Shown piece by piece: positions 52,739 to 62,380 of a stretch of DNA of 64,000 nt; the stretch's first letter is position 1; every line of letters begins with the position of its first letter. The notes beneath the pieces are model-generated. The model ran no database searches, was not told the DNA's origin, and saw nothing but the letters and a program-made list of their open reading frames with translations. Made by a program: the position numbers and the translations under genes. This DNA is from Clostridiaceae bacterium (lineage in GTDB: Bacteria > Bacillota > Clostridia > Peptostreptococcales > Natronincolaceae): contig JAHDLO010000014.1 of assembly GCA_018432235.1 (NCBI GenBank), forward strand, positions 62,001 through 126,000, read 5' to 3'.

Positions 52739-53739
52739 GATATGTATATGTAATAAACGGTAAATATGTAGGTTATGATGATAAAAACCGAGTCCCAGCC
52801 AATGGTAAATACCGTCCTTTTGGACCGATAAAATAGACCGATTACTGCTATTGAGCTAAGCACAATGCCCGCCATTGCTGTTATGGCATGGTTAATGTCT
52901 ACTACAGTATAGATGGACCCCTTATAGTAAACAAAATCTGTTATGGTAATGATAAGCATATTAAAAATATTGCTACCAAATACATTACCCGCCGCCATGT
53001 CGTAGGCACCTATATTTATGGCTGCTATTGTTGCCACCAGCTCCGGCAAAGAGGTCGTAGCAGCTATTAGCAGAGTACCAACAAAGGTTTGCCCAAGTCC
53101 TGTATGTCGAGCTATTGCCTCACCGGTATAGGACAGATTTATGCCCGCCCAAATGATAATAGCTGTAGCAAGCCCGAAACCGATAATGGCCTTTTTTAAA
53201 GGCATACTTGTAGTCTCTGCCACCGCCTGAGTTTCCTCTGCCTCCACTCTCTTTACTTTGCTTTCGTAGCGTATGATGAGTATTGAGCCATATACATAGG
53301 TAAGCAAAATGACAAGACTATATATGCTTACACCGCCAATACCGATATCAAAGCCCCCCAGCTGATTCATCAGCAAGGACATGGCAGCTATGGCAGACAT
53401 AAGAACCCCAAACATCCCCGCTAAAATATGATTTAGTTTAACCGATGCTAAAAATCGCCCCTGCCGGTGAAAAATATCTCCCACTGCCAGTATAGTAAGA
53501 TTAAAGGTGTTGCTACCGAACACGTTGCCCAATGCGATGTCTGGGGCATCTATTAAGGCCGCCGTTATACTGGTGGTGACCTCAGGCAGGGAGGTGGCTG
53601 CTGCAATAAGAACCCCACCTACGATGCCATGGCCTAAGGTGGTTCTAGAGGCAATAACATCACCATAGGCCGACAGCTTGGTGCCTGCAACTATAACTAA
53701 AAAACCACAAAATAAAAACAAAAGATAGGTTGTTATCAA
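52735..53739 (-). CDS. Ca2+/Na+ exchanger family protein (CaCA)
   Basis: 334 aa with ten membrane helices in two homologous halves, each with the alpha-repeat: AAATSLPEVTTSITAALIDAPDIALGNVFGSNTFN and AATTSLPELVATIAAINIGAYDMAAGNVFGSNIFN. The acidic and Asn residues that bind cations are intact. Exports Ca2+ in exchange for Na+ or H+. The frame is open to 53922, but a GAGGAGA site 8 bases before TTG 53739 gives a protein of family length beginning at the first helix. A long acidic cytoplasmic loop (ESKVKRVEAEETQAVAE) joins the halves. Confidence 0.92.
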   Translation of the reverse strand: MITTYLLFLFCGFLVIVAGTKLSAYGDVIASRTTLGHGIVGGVLIAAATSLPEVTTSITAALIDAPDIALGNVFGSNTFNLTILAVGDIFHRQGRFLASVKLNHILAGMFGVLMSAIAAMSLLMNQLGGFDIGIGGVSIYSLVILLTYVYGSILIIRYESKVKRVEAEETQAVAETTSMPLKKAIIGFGLATAIIIWAGINLSYTGEAIARHTGLGQTFVGTLLIAATTSLPELVATIAAINIGAYDMAAGNVFGSNIFNMLIITITDFVYYKGSIYTVVDINHAITAMAGIVLSSIAVIGLFYRSKRTVFTIGWDSVFIIITYIFTVYYIYIS

Positions 53740-53871
53740 TATAATCTCTCCTCGAAAATATAAATATATACAGTTTATAATTCCCGCAGAAGCCATCTTT
53801 AATCGTCCTCTATCTAAAAAATCAAATGTGGTGCTGGTGGCATCATGGCATGGTAAAAAACTGCTATTATA

Positions 53872-53921
53872 CGCAATAAAAATGAGCCCCCATGTATTAT
53901 GTAAAAACATGTCTGGGCTCA
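53872..53921 (-). terminator. Terminator after the gene at 53928
   Basis: GAGCCC.GACATGT/ACATG.GGGGCTC stem, 53884-53920, then ATTTTTATT on the minus strand. Confidence 0.75.
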
Positions 53922-53927
53922 ATTTTT

Positions 53928-55283
53928 TTACAATTTTGTCGTCTCTAGAGGTGTTACTACCTTTCCCGTTTCAGCGTCTACATGCATCAGCCAATAGCCA
54001 TGAGTAGTTGCCTCATGAGGCTCCTTGCTGCTGGGATGCCAGTATACAAAGCCGGTGGTTCCCCCATAGGGCTGATCTGTTATCACCCTTCTTCCGGGTA
54101 TGCCGTAGACATAGTACTTTATTCTTTTGCTCTCGTCATAGACAGCCCCAAAAATATAATGCTGGTGCATATAGATCAAACGTTGATATTCAGAGGGATA
54201 TTGGTAAGGGAAATAGTAATTGGGATATCTCATACCTTCTATATAAGCGATGAAGGGCATGTAAGCCCTATACATGGTCTGATAATTGTAGGGCAGCTGC
54301 CACCACTGATAGCTCTCTAAGTTCTCCTCAAAGGGCTGAATTTTCGGGAACATTTTTAAGGTGCCTTCTACATAAACCTGCACGGTATCCTTTTGTACGA
54401 TATCCTTTTGTACAGCTTCCTTTGGCGTGGCATCCTTGATCTGCGGTCTTTCTATGGCAGGTATATGATAATTGACGTCTATGGCTGGCGTATGTCCCAA
54501 TTCTGCTACGGGCTTGAATAGTGGCTTTGGCATTTCATCTGAAGCCTCTTCAAAGCTTAAGGCAGTTTTTTCCTTAATGGGCATAGGCTTTGTTGTTTCA
54601 AGGGGCTTTTGTTCAATTTCTGCAACAGGCTTAATCATCGGTGCTTCCAGTGGCTTTGCTGTTTGCTCGATCGGTATTTCCTTAGCCTCCACAGGCTTAA
54701 CAGCTTTCTGCTCTAAAGCAATAGGTTTCTTTATTTCTAATGGCTTTTCCTCCTTTAGTTCAAAGCCGAAATTCGGCTCCTCTTTTTTTACTTCCTGCTT
54801 TCTACCGGCAGACCTTTTGCTTTCTATGGAAAATTCTCCATATAGCTTCCTTTCTATCATACTTCTCCAGTCGATTTTGTCGGTGTCCTTTTCTATGTAT
54901 CCCACCAAAGGAGCTTCAAAGACCTTTTTCTCTCCTATTGACTCCACCAGCAAGGCGATGATATTAAAGCTGTCTATTTCATTTTTTGATGCCTTCACAT
55001 TATCAGCAATAAACTCCCAGGTTAATTCACCCTTGCCATTGTCGTCTACATCCATCGGCCCGATATCAACTACTATCGGCTCAGCCTTACTGGTATTCAC
55101 CAAATACCACCTGTACCTGACGTTTCTTTCCTTAAAGGGTTTTAGGTTCTGACAGGTGAGGCTCAATACACCCTTTTCATTTCTAACTTCAAATTTTGCA
55201 TGACCCTTGGGTGTTTGGCTTCTGTCATTTCTCAGCTCTTCACTTTCCAAAATCACAAAGAATCTTCTATATTTTCTCTGCAT
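53928..55283 (-). CDS. Unrecognised protein with Pro/Lys/Glu-rich linker and Tyr/Trp-rich C-terminus
   Basis: 451 aa, no signal peptide or membrane helix. Residues about 25-135 look like a beta-rich domain (AKFEVRNEKGVLSLTCQNL, YRWYLVN, IGPMDVDDNGKGELTWEF). About 165-320 is a low-complexity linker with repeated KP-E-K motifs. The last 140 residues are aromatic (YQWWQLPYNYQTMYRAYMPF, YPNYYFPYQYPSEYQRLIYMHQHY) and end with GTTGFVYWHPSSKEPHEATTHGYWLMHVDAETGK. It follows ksgA, where Bacillus has the coat protease gene yabG. Spore coat or exosporium role is inference. GGGGGAGAAG before ATG. Confidence 0.8.
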   Translation of the reverse strand: MQRKYRRFFVILESEELRNDRSQTPKGHAKFEVRNEKGVLSLTCQNLKPFKERNVRYRWYLVNTSKAEPIVVDIGPMDVDDNGKGELTWEFIADNVKASKNEIDSFNIIALLVESIGEKKVFEAPLVGYIEKDTDKIDWRSMIERKLYGEFSIESKRSAGRKQEVKKEEPNFGFELKEEKPLEIKKPIALEQKAVKPVEAKEIPIEQTAKPLEAPMIKPVAEIEQKPLETTKPMPIKEKTALSFEEASDEMPKPLFKPVAELGHTPAIDVNYHIPAIERPQIKDATPKEAVQKDIVQKDTVQVYVEGTLKMFPKIQPFEENLESYQWWQLPYNYQTMYRAYMPFIAYIEGMRYPNYYFPYQYPSEYQRLIYMHQHYIFGAVYDESKRIKYYVYGIPGRRVITDQPYGGTTGFVYWHPSSKEPHEATTHGYWLMHVDAETGKVVTPLETTKL

Positions 55284-55378
55284 AGCTTCTCCCCCTTCAT
55301 AAAATTTCCTATCTTGTCATCATCATTAACATTATATGTATGAAGTGGGGATTTGTTTACAAAAGAAGGAAATCTTTA

Positions 55379-55429
55379 GCAAAAAGAGACAGAGGGAGCA
55401 TATCAATCAGCCCCTATTGTCTCTTTTTA
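55379..55429 (-). terminator. Terminator overlapping the end of ksgA
   Basis: AAAAAGAGACA.AGGG/CCCCTATTGTCTCTTTTT stem. The last codons of ksgA (AKKRQ stop) are inside it. Related to the hairpin at 45556-45598. Confidence 0.7.
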
Positions 55430-56280
55430 GCTATTTCATTTGCCAGTATTGCAAATTCCTGTAACGAAAGGGTCTCCCCTCTTCTTTTCTCGTCAATGCC
55501 GCAGGCACTGAACACCGCTCTGACCATGTCCTTGCTTAGGTTAAGCCCTCCAGAGCTCAAGGAATTCAACAGGGTTTTTCTTCTTTTACCAAAGGAATCC
55601 TTGACTATTCCGAAAAATATCTCCTCGCTAATCACCTTAACCCTTGGCTCCTTAAGAACAATGAGCCTTATAACGCTGGAGTCCACCTTTGGCTGAGGTA
55701 TAAAAACAGAGGGAGGCACGTTGACTATATTTTCTACATCACAATAATATTGTACCGCTACAGATAGGGCCCCGTAATCCTTTGTGCTAGGCTTTGCCTT
55801 CATCCTATCGGCCACCTCTTTTTGTATCATTATAACGATGGCCTTTATTGGCACCTTTTCCTCCAGGCATTTCATTATTATAGGTGTTGTTATATAATAG
55901 GGCAGATTCCCGATGACGGTTACTGCTCCATTATCAAATTTCTCCCTTATCAGCCTATTTAAATCTACCTTCAATATGTCATCATTGATTACTTCTACAT
56001 TGTCTCTATCCTGAAGGGTTTCCTTTAGGATTGGTATCAAGCTTTTGTCTATTTCTATTGCCACTACTTTTTTTGCCCTTTCCGTCAGCTCCTGCGTCAA
56101 GCTGCCTATACCGGGACCGATTTCTATGACATTCTCCTCTGGACCGATTTCTGCACCGTCAATGATTTTTGTTATGATGTTCTGGTCAATCAGAAAATTC
56201 TGTCCCAGGCTTTTTGAAAAATGAAAATTATGCTTTGCAATGGTTTCCTTTGTTTTTTTCGGCGACGCTATTCTATCCAT
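55414..56280 (-). CDS. ksgA: 16S rRNA (adenine1518/1519-N6)-dimethyltransferase
   Basis: 288 aa. SAM motif I NVIEIGPGIGSLTQEL, motif IV VIGNLPYYITTPIIMKCLE, and LGQNFLIDQNII at the start. Dimethylates two adenines of helix 45 in 16S rRNA. Starts 9 bases after rnmV, the conserved order yabE-rnmV-ksgA. C-terminal residues lie in a terminator hairpin. Confidence 0.97.
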   Translation of the reverse strand: MDRIASPKKTKETIAKHNFHFSKSLGQNFLIDQNIITKIIDGAEIGPEENVIEIGPGIGSLTQELTERAKKVVAIEIDKSLIPILKETLQDRDNVEVINDDILKVDLNRLIREKFDNGAVTVIGNLPYYITTPIIMKCLEEKVPIKAIVIMIQKEVADRMKAKPSTKDYGALSVAVQYYCDVENIVNVPPSVFIPQPKVDSSVIRLIVLKEPRVKVISEEIFFGIVKDSFGKRRKTLLNSLSSGGLNLSKDMVRAVFSACGIDEKRRGETLSLQEFAILANEIAKKRQ

Positions 56281-56289
56281 GTATTATCC

Positions 56290-56826
56290 CTACTTTTCTA
56301 GTTTTTCCAATGCCTCAGTAAATTCTTCTCTTGTTACACCGTAATTGTTTAATCTATTTAAAAATTGCTTTGCGTTGCAATAGCCAATCCCCAGCAGTTG
56401 GCCTAATAAATTTCTTCTCTCTGAAGAGCCCTCGGTACCAATTAAACGATTTTTTATTAAATCTGCCTGTGCAAATTCCTGAGTTTTCTCCACCGACTGA
56501 CATCTGACCCGCTCCAGAGCCTTTAAGATAGTTTCTGGCGATGCATTTTCTATGCCTATGTTATCCCCCTTCATGGCTTCATCTCTTGATATAAAGGCAT
56601 GTCTGCAGCCGGGTACCTTATCTGCAATGATTTTTCGTATTTTCTCACCTGCGAAGTCGGGATCTGTAAATATGATGACCCCTCTTTTTTGGACTGCTGT
56701 CTCAATTCTCTTAATAACCGACGGAGGCAAAGCAAACCCACCGGTGGTAATCATCTCGGCATCAACTGCTCTCTTTATGGCAGCAACATCATCCTTACCC
56801 TCTACTACTATGATTTCCTTTATCAT
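56290..56826 (-). CDS. rnmV: Ribonuclease M5
   Basis: 178 aa. Toprim domain: IIVVEGKDDVAAIKRAVDAEMITTGG, then VIIFTDPDFAGEKIRKII with the DxD pair. Matures 5S rRNA. AAGGAGG before the ATG. Operon with ksgA. Its leader (minus strand) contains repeat R3 copy 2. Confidence 0.96.
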   Translation of the reverse strand: MIKEIIVVEGKDDVAAIKRAVDAEMITTGGFALPPSVIKRIETAVQKRGVIIFTDPDFAGEKIRKIIADKVPGCRHAFISRDEAMKGDNIGIENASPETILKALERVRCQSVEKTQEFAQADLIKNRLIGTEGSSERRNLLGQLLGIGYCNAKQFLNRLNNYGVTREEFTEALEKLEK

Positions 56827-56970
56827 ATGTCCTCCTTAGACCTCATTGCCTACTCATGATTTCATTAATTAATCTATCCTATGTACTTTATTATTATAAC
56901 TATTTTTGCCAATATATCCAATGCTTTATTAAAGACAAGAGCTTATATTACAACAGGAGCACAGATATAC

Positions 56971-57082
56971 ATTTATACATAGCTTATAAAAAGCTAAAAG
57001 CTTATCGCCCATTGTCTAGGGCTAAAATCATAGGATTCAATGAATTAGCCACGACATTAAGCAGGGATTTTTATTATGCAAA
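56971..57082. repeat. Repeat R3, copy 2
   Basis: Shares an exact 23-24-base core with copy 1 (TTATCGCCCATTGTCTAGGG then CTAA), a GGCTAAT stem and GACATTAAGCAGGG. The ends are degenerate, with only rough inverted symmetry. Same orientation as copy 1, again in the leader of a minus-strand gene. Confidence 0.65.
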
Positions 57083-57094
57083 TTTCTTTAATGC

Positions 57095-57129
57095 CAAAAA
57101 GAATAGATCAGATTTCTCTGATCTATTCT
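57095..57129 (-). terminator. Terminator after the 3D-domain gene
   Basis: GAATAGATCAGA/TCTGATCTATTC stem with a short loop, then TTTTTGG; the stop codon lies within the stem. Confidence 0.85.
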
Positions 57130-58157
57130 AGAACGTAGACCTTTACAGTCCTTCTTCCGAACCTTAATGCATCGCTTCGATTTTCGAAAAACAGGTCAAT
57201 TTTATTACCCTTTATGGCACTTCCTGTATCCTCTGCGCTGGCATAGCCATAGCTGGAGGTGCCATCGGTGGACTCTATATAGAGCTTTGTACCTAAAGGA
57301 ATAACCTTAGGGTCCACTGCTACTACACCAGGTCTCACCTTTGTCCCGCTTCGAGTCAATCCATAATACGGATCACCGGGATTTTTGCCTGTGCTTTCGT
57401 AGCCTGCATCGTAGGCTGAGGCTGACATCGTCAGGACCTTCTTATATCTGGTTACTTCACCTCTTGAGGTTACCAAATAATTCAAAGTACCCTTTTCAAC
57501 GATTTCATTTACAGCCTCCTGATATACCTTTTCATCAACAATCTCTCTACCTACTTCTATTCCGTCCTCATAGACAATCCTTAATTTAACTTCCTTTAAT
57601 CCTTTAGTTCCTTCCTGAACCTTTTGGGATTTTCCATGTTCTAATGAGTCACTGTATTTGACAATTGTTTGATAAGGTATTTCTTGATTTTCTACAAGAT
57701 ACTCTTCTGCTACCCGAATTATTTTAACCGTTGCACCCGCAGTCAAGGGACTGTCGAGATCCGGCTCTATTTTGTCGTCTTCCTCTAGCTGTATATCCAA
57801 TGATTTTAACAGATCTGTAAGATTTTCTTCTGCTGTTAATATTGTCTTTTCTTCCCCTTGATCGATCAGTTTAATTTCGAAGGCCCTGCTTACTATTATC
57901 CGAGCGCCATCTTCAATTTTTTCATTTATTCCGGGCAATACTTTGTCTTCTTCTCTAATTTCTATCCCCTGCTTGCGTAATATAGCACCAACGGTGTTGG
58001 AAAAGGTGCTTACCTCCACCTCCTGGCCATCATGGGCGATTACTACGGTTTTATGCATGCTAACCACACTAACCCCCATAATAAGAATTACAGCTGCAGC
58101 AACAGCAATAAGGATTTTTTTATTTATACCCTTTATACTGTTTATCAGACTTTCCAT
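57123..58157 (-). CDS. yabE: G5 and 3D domain cell-wall protein (YabE-like)
   Basis: 344 aa. Membrane helix/signal at about 15-34, two DUF348 repeats (about 36-140), a G5 domain (about 145-225: EIPYQTIVKYSDSLEHGKSQKVQEGTKGLKEV), and a C-terminal 3D domain with MSASAYDAG, GVVAVDPKVIPLGTKLYIE and SAEDTGSAIKGNKIDLFF, the three Asp that give the name. 3D domains resemble MltA-type lytic transglycosylases and occur in resuscitation-promoting factors. Upstream of rnmV-ksgA as yabE is in Bacillus. Confidence 0.93.
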   Translation of the reverse strand: MESLINSIKGINKKILIAVAAAVILIMGVSVVSMHKTVVIAHDGQEVEVSTFSNTVGAILRKQGIEIREEDKVLPGINEKIEDGARIIVSRAFEIKLIDQGEEKTILTAEENLTDLLKSLDIQLEEDDKIEPDLDSPLTAGATVKIIRVAEEYLVENQEIPYQTIVKYSDSLEHGKSQKVQEGTKGLKEVKLRIVYEDGIEVGREIVDEKVYQEAVNEIVEKGTLNYLVTSRGEVTRYKKVLTMSASAYDAGYESTGKNPGDPYYGLTRSGTKVRPGVVAVDPKVIPLGTKLYIESTDGTSSYGYASAEDTGSAIKGNKIDLFFENRSDALRFGRRTVKVYVLE

Positions 58158-58363
58158 TTCTTTTCCTCCAGTACTTTTTTTTTGGATTCGGAAGGATTAT
58201 CGTTTATTTATTTTATACTATATATCAAATTTGTCAACCTTTTTTGGATTTATGTGGTAATTCTTCCATTATAAAGTGTCTCCTGAAAGGGAACTTTTTA
58301 TACAGCTATGTATATATTTTTTCATATTTCTTTTGTTATACTACTTTTTACTCTATATAGTTT

Positions 58364-58391
58364 CAAGAAAAAACCTCTGAGCTTTCAGAGG
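58364..58391 (-). terminator. Terminator of the SipW/TasA-like locus
   Basis: CCTCTGA/TCAGAGG stem with GCTT loop, then TTTTTTC on the minus strand, about 110 bases after the last gene. Confidence 0.8.
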
Positions 58392-58499
58392 TCACATAAT
58401 ATTATTTAGCTTAGTATTTTGATTTTAAAGCACGTTACATCTATTCCGTATGCTCTACTCCTCTAGTTTCTCCTTAGCGAAGAATCTCTCAAGTCTTTT

Positions 58500-59876
58500 T
58501 TACTCATCGGACACTATGGAGTCTTCCTGGTGAGACTGGATTGTTTCATCTGGCATCATTGCTTCTGATTCTACCCCTGTCTCAGTTTTTACTGTCTCAT
58601 CCTCGGATGGAGTTTCCGATGGACTAACCGACGGTGGATTAACCGGTGCCGGACTAACCGGTGCCGGGTTAACCGGTTCTGGGTTAACCGGTTCTGGGCT
58701 AACCGGTGCTGGGTTAACCGGTGCTGGGTTAACTGGTGCTGGGCTAATCGGTGCTGGGTTAACCGGTGCTGGGCTAATCGGTGCTGGGCTAATCGGTGCT
58801 GGGTTAACCGGTGCTGGGCTAACCGGCATGCTAACAGGTAAATTTTGTAGAAGCTTATCTTTAAGTATTGCTATCGTTTCCATCATCTCTTCATTTACCT
58901 CTTTGAGGTTTTTATTCTCATCTTCCAAGTCTTCTACTCTAAGCTTATACTCTGTTAGAATTTGCCTCAGATCATTATTGTTATCCTCCAGTGTTCTTAC
59001 CTGCTGCTGCAATTCATTTATCCTTGCCACCAGGTCAACTATAATATTATAGGCTTTGTCCAGATACCCCTGCAAGGTTGGTGCTATAATGCTGATAATG
59101 CTGCCTTGATCTTCATTTAACTCATATCTTTCTATCGGCACTGTCTCAAATACCACTGCTGCATCTGCATCCGCGTCCCTAAAGCCCTCTGACTTCATGG
59201 CTAAGCTTCTTACTGATGCATCCATCAATTCCTGCACCGTTGCATCATTCGTCCAGCTTAAATGACTGGCGAGATAGGTAATCAATGTTGTTATTTCCTC
59301 TCTTGCTTCCTCTGTGCTTTCTAGTATAACGATATCTTTTCTATCTATCGCCTTTAACAGCATTTCTCTAAGATGCTTGTTTGTAAAACTCACGTCTATG
59401 CTTTCATTGATAAATTGATTAAGATATTTTACTCTGATATTTCCTGTAATAACTGGTTTTCTTAACAGTTGCGCCAATAAATCTGCATACTGAGTTGTGT
59501 TAATATTTGTTTCAATCGGAACCTTATAGATACGGTTGGCTTCAATTAAAACAGGATTGATATGTAAAGCGTACTCAGAAATATCTCCTTTCACCGAAAA
59601 ATACAGCATAGCTGGCCCCGAAAGATTCTCCGATCCCTCCAGAACAATATAGACCGGATTATGAACATCAGTAGACTTAGAATATTCTAATCCTATAATT
59701 TTGACTATATCCTCAGTACTGGCGGCTGATACCTCAAGATTAGAGCCTGCACGGCTGGTAAACCATGAGTAGGTATCTATGGTTCCAACAAAAACTAAGC
59801 TGGTCATTACTCCCGCCACCAGAAAGCAAGTCGTTCTAAATAATATTCTTTTTATTGAGTGTTCTTTTTTATTCAT
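58500..59876 (-). CDS. Surface protein: SipW-type signal, coiled coil, pentapeptide proline repeats
   Basis: 458 aa. N-terminal signal with a TYSWFTS motif at the end of the hydrophobic stretch, like TasA/CalY substrates of SipW. Residues about 45-270 have no recognised fold. About 280-355 is a coiled coil ([20 protein letters not shown], then [20 protein letters not shown]). Then twelve [SN]P[AE]P[VI] units plus a degenerate thirteenth, and an acidic Ser/Glu tail. No SLH, LPxTG or membrane anchor at the C-terminus. ATG 59876 has AGGAGG ahead; its SD region overlaps the end of the SLH gene by position (59896). A stalk or wall-spanning spacer is my inference. Confidence 0.82.
   Translation of the reverse strand: MNKKEHSIKRILFRTTCFLVAGVMTSLVFVGTIDTYSWFTSRAGSNLEVSAASTEDIVKIIGLEYSKSTDVHNPVYIVLEGSENLSGPAMLYFSVKGDISEYALHINPVLIEANRIYKVPIETNINTTQYADLLAQLLRKPVITGNIRVKYLNQFINESIDVSFTNKHLREMLLKAIDRKDIVILESTEEAREEITTLITYLASHLSWTNDATVQELMDASVRSLAMKSEGFRDADADAAVVFETVPIERYELNEDQGSIISIIAPTLQGYLDKAYNIIVDLVARINELQQQVRTLEDNNNDLRQILTEYKLRVEDLEDENKNLKEVNEEMMETIAILKDKLLQNLPVSMPVSPAPVNPAPISPAPISPAPVNPAPISPAPVNPAPVNPAPVSPEPVNPEPVNPAPVSPAPVNPPSVSPSETPSEDETVKTETGVESEAMMPDETIQSHQEDSIVSDE
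58626..58820. repeat. 15-bp tandem repeat coding for the proline pentapeptides
   Basis: Thirteen in-frame 15-base units of the type AACCGGTGCTGGGTT (plus strand), differing by single bases. Copy number is likely to vary between strains without frameshift. Confidence 0.9.
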
Positions 59877-59895
59877 CAACCTATCACCTCCTCTT

Positions 59896-61122
59896 TTATT
59901 CCTCATGCTCGATATGATAACCCAGAAGCTTGCATATCATTGTGAAGGCCTCTGCCCTCGTTATATTCTCTGATGGCTTAAAGGTGTTGTCGGGGTAGCC
60001 TAAAATAATCTCCTGTTGAACCCCTACCTTTACATGCGCCAATGCCCAATCAGAAATTTCTTCACTGTCTAGGAAGCTTAGACTCTGCTCATCGTCGAGC
60101 TCCAGCTCAAAGGCTCTCATCAATACAGTCGCCATTTCCTCTCTTGTTATCATATTGTTGGGCTTAAATACCTTTCCTATAAGCATTGGATAGCCCTTAA
60201 ATATGCCGGATTGTGTTGTGGCAATAACCGACCCTCGGGCCCAACCTGGAATTGGATCAAGATATCCCGTCAATAGAGAGCTCTTTTCATTCAGCTTTAA
60301 TGCTCTAGTAATGATTGCTGCCGTTTCTGCACGTGTGATTGTTTTATCTGGTTGTATGGAACCATCAGGGTAGCCTTCAATTATGCCTTCCTCTATAAGC
60401 CTAGTAATACAATCATGTGCCCAGTGTTGTCCTAGTGGTATTTCAATATCTTCAATAACCTCTAAGGTTTCCCTTCTATTTTCATTGCTTGAATCTGAAT
60501 CATCATCATCATCTGAAGGAACGGGTACAGGATTTTCCTGCAAATTCACGATAAAGTCAACGGTTGCCCTCAGACCCTGAAGCTGATTTCCTGCCTCTTC
60601 TTTCATTTTAACCGTATACCTTAAATCAACAGTATCATTTCTGCTGACATTAAACTGCTTTCCTGCGGTAAGATGATGTCCTTCGAAATTCACGTTACCA
60701 TGCTGGTACAGCATATCGTAGAAGTTTCCCGTATAAATATCCTCTTCAAATACCATTAAATATCCCCGAGATATTGTAAGCTCCATATTTTCTGCATATG
60801 CCCGATATAAATCCGCGTCCTTCACCGAGACATAGGCATTATCTACATATTCCTCCAGCTTCATGGTGAGGGCTAAATTAGTCACCTTAATCCTATTGGA
60901 ATAATTATTCCGCAGTCTTAAAATTCCTGTCTGCTGACTCCCTGGTCCCCAAATACCATCATTAAACATTGGGTCTCCTACAGTTCCCGTTCCCACAGCC
61001 TCTACCTCTATATAAGTAGGATTATTGCTACCAAAGGATATCACCGTTCCATAATTAAATAGAATGGTAAAAATTATAGCAAATACCATTAAAACACTCG
61101 TACCTTTGAAGTATTTTCTCAT
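59896..61122 (-). CDS. TasA/CalY-like domain fused to three SLH domains
   Basis: 408 aa. Signal peptide at 1-32. Residues about 35-205 look like the TasA/camelysin jelly roll: [25 protein letters not shown] near the start and [20 protein letters not shown] at its end, a match to AGNxYQ...F in the other proteins of the locus. An Asp/Ser linker ([11 protein letters not shown]) follows, then three SLH repeats ([64 protein letters not shown]), which bind pyruvylated wall polymer. It would tether TasA-like fibres to the wall. ATG 61122 has AAGGAGGG ahead. Confidence 0.88.
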   Translation of the reverse strand: MRKYFKGTSVLMVFAIIFTILFNYGTVISFGSNNPTYIEVEAVGTGTVGDPMFNDGIWGPGSQQTGILRLRNNYSNRIKVTNLALTMKLEEYVDNAYVSVKDADLYRAYAENMELTISRGYLMVFEEDIYTGNFYDMLYQHGNVNFEGHHLTAGKQFNVSRNDTVDLRYTVKMKEEAGNQLQGLRATVDFIVNLQENPVPVPSDDDDDSDSSNENRRETLEVIEDIEIPLGQHWAHDCITRLIEEGIIEGYPDGSIQPDKTITRAETAAIITRALKLNEKSSLLTGYLDPIPGWARGSVIATTQSGIFKGYPMLIGKVFKPNNMITREEMATVLMRAFELELDDEQSLSFLDSEEISDWALAHVKVGVQQEIILGYPDNTFKPSENITRAEAFTMICKLLGYHIEHEE

Positions 61123-61206
61123 TTTCAACCCTCCTTTTATAAAATTCAAAAAAATTTATAAATTTATACTAACGTAAACCCTTTTGAATTTTATAAATAA
61201 TATTTA

Positions 61207-61242
61207 GTCCCGCCTAGATGGTTATATTTATCTAGGCGAGAC
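61207..61242 (-). promoter_or_regulatory. Strong hairpin between TasA-like and SLH genes
   Basis: GTCTCGCCTAGAT/ATCTAGGCGGGAC, 13-bp stem with 10-base loop, weak T-rich sequence after it. Probably an attenuating or 3'-protecting element that lets the TasA-like messages exceed the downstream ones. Confidence 0.6.
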
Positions 61243-61252
61243 AAAAATTCAA

Positions 61253-62197
61253 TTATCTGTTTAAGTGCCAGCCGACATAGTCTGTGGCGTAGTAATTACC
61301 TATAGCTGATGGTTTTCCGCCGAATTTAACATCTATTATCTTCCATTCCTCGGGAAGAGCATTTTTGTTGATTGTTATAACTTTGTTTAACCAGTTTACA
61401 GAAATATCGTTAGCATCTAAAACACCTTCTTCAACTTCAACCTTCTGGGTTAATATTAGCAGTCGAATAAGCTGTACATGACTGTCAACATCTCCAGTTT
61501 GATGTTTAACATAAATATCTGCCTGCTCAAATAACACACCTGGATTCTCTCTCCAATTGAATCTATACTCAATTGAATTATTGCTATTTCTACCATCTAC
61601 GCTAAAGCCTCTGTTTGACCCGCCATCAGAATTTGCAATGTTAGTCCACCCATCTGTTTGACCTGGCAATGGCATTTCTTCTTGTGCTGCTAGGATTGTA
61701 AAGTCGCATTTTAGTTGCTTGTTTTGATATATATTTCCTGCAGACTCATTCATTGTTACTACCAGTTCTAAATTCATTTCTTTTCCTGCCGCTATGTTCA
61801 TTATAGGATTAAAGAAGCCACCATTTTCCTGAACTAATAAACTTAGCTTGCCAGTATATACACTTATACCATCAATAAAAGCTTCAACATCTAGAACTGC
61901 ATCTAATCCGCCCTCGTCTATAATATTGCTGGCATTTATTCTATAAAGCTTTAAGGGCAGCGAGCCATTATTTTGAAGAGTGGTAGTACCTTGATGCACT
62001 GGAAGACCCGGTGCCATATCATTTACCACTATTGAAGCAAATTGGTTGCCGGTTCCTGTACCAATGCTTAAAGTTCCAGCCTGGAATGAATTCGCCTCAC
62101 TTGTAGCCTGACTGGTAAACCATGCCATTGTTCCTACACCTGCTGCAGCAAATGCAATAACAGTGACTAGCACTAGAGCAACTAACTTCTTATTCAT
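61253..62197 (-). CDS. SipW-dependent TasA/CalY-like protein, long form
   Basis: 314 aa. SipW-type signal peptide ending GTMAWFTSQATSEANSF. The TasA-like fold runs to about 190, ending MNESAGNIYQNKQLKCDFTI. It is followed by a second domain of about 120 residues (DGWTNIANSDGGSNRGFSVD, IEYRFNWRENPG, AIGNYYATDYVGWHLNR) that other TasA-like proteins lack and I do not recognise. Probable secreted fibre or matrix subunit, processed by the SipW homologue encoded in the same cluster. ATG 62197 with GGAGG 7 bases ahead. Separated from the previous gene by repeat R1 copy E. Confidence 0.88.
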   Translation of the reverse strand: MNKKLVALVLVTVIAFAAAGVGTMAWFTSQATSEANSFQAGTLSIGTGTGNQFASIVVNDMAPGLPVHQGTTTLQNNGSLPLKLYRINASNIIDEGGLDAVLDVEAFIDGISVYTGKLSLLVQENGGFFNPIMNIAAGKEMNLELVVTMNESAGNIYQNKQLKCDFTILAAQEEMPLPGQTDGWTNIANSDGGSNRGFSVDGRNSNNSIEYRFNWRENPGVLFEQADIYVKHQTGDVDSHVQLIRLLILTQKVEVEEGVLDANDISVNWLNKVITINKNALPEEWKIIDVKFGGKPSAIGNYYATDYVGWHLNR

Positions 62198-62230
62198 AAA
62201 CATACCTCCATTTGATTTTCTATAGGGCTA

Positions 62231-62380
62231 AAGCAAAAGTGGCTTCACCACGCTTGTTTTCCAAAGGAACTCATACGTTCCTTAGAATGCTCCGTTATAT
62301 CTTCCTTATTCAATTGAGAGGAGACAGACACTTTAACAACCCCCTATTTCATAGATAATAAAGTGACCTTTTCTATGAAT
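62231..62380. repeat. Dispersed repeat R1, copy E
   Basis: AAAAGTGGC.TTCA.CCACGCTTG hairpin, TTTTCCAAAGGAAC, TCTTCCTTATTCAA, GACACTTTAACAACCCCC and a TTTCATAGATAAT...TTCTATGAA end. Middle shorter than in copy C. Sits between the two TasA-like genes. Confidence 0.65.

Noticed and set aside
53740..53922. 61-residue N-terminal extension of the cation exchanger
   Set aside because: No family counterpart; a ribosome site precedes TTG 53739; the region includes the neighbour's terminator.
54472..55152. 226-aa plus-strand ORF
   Set aside because: Antisense to the Pro/Lys/Glu-rich protein; its length comes from the low-complexity linker.
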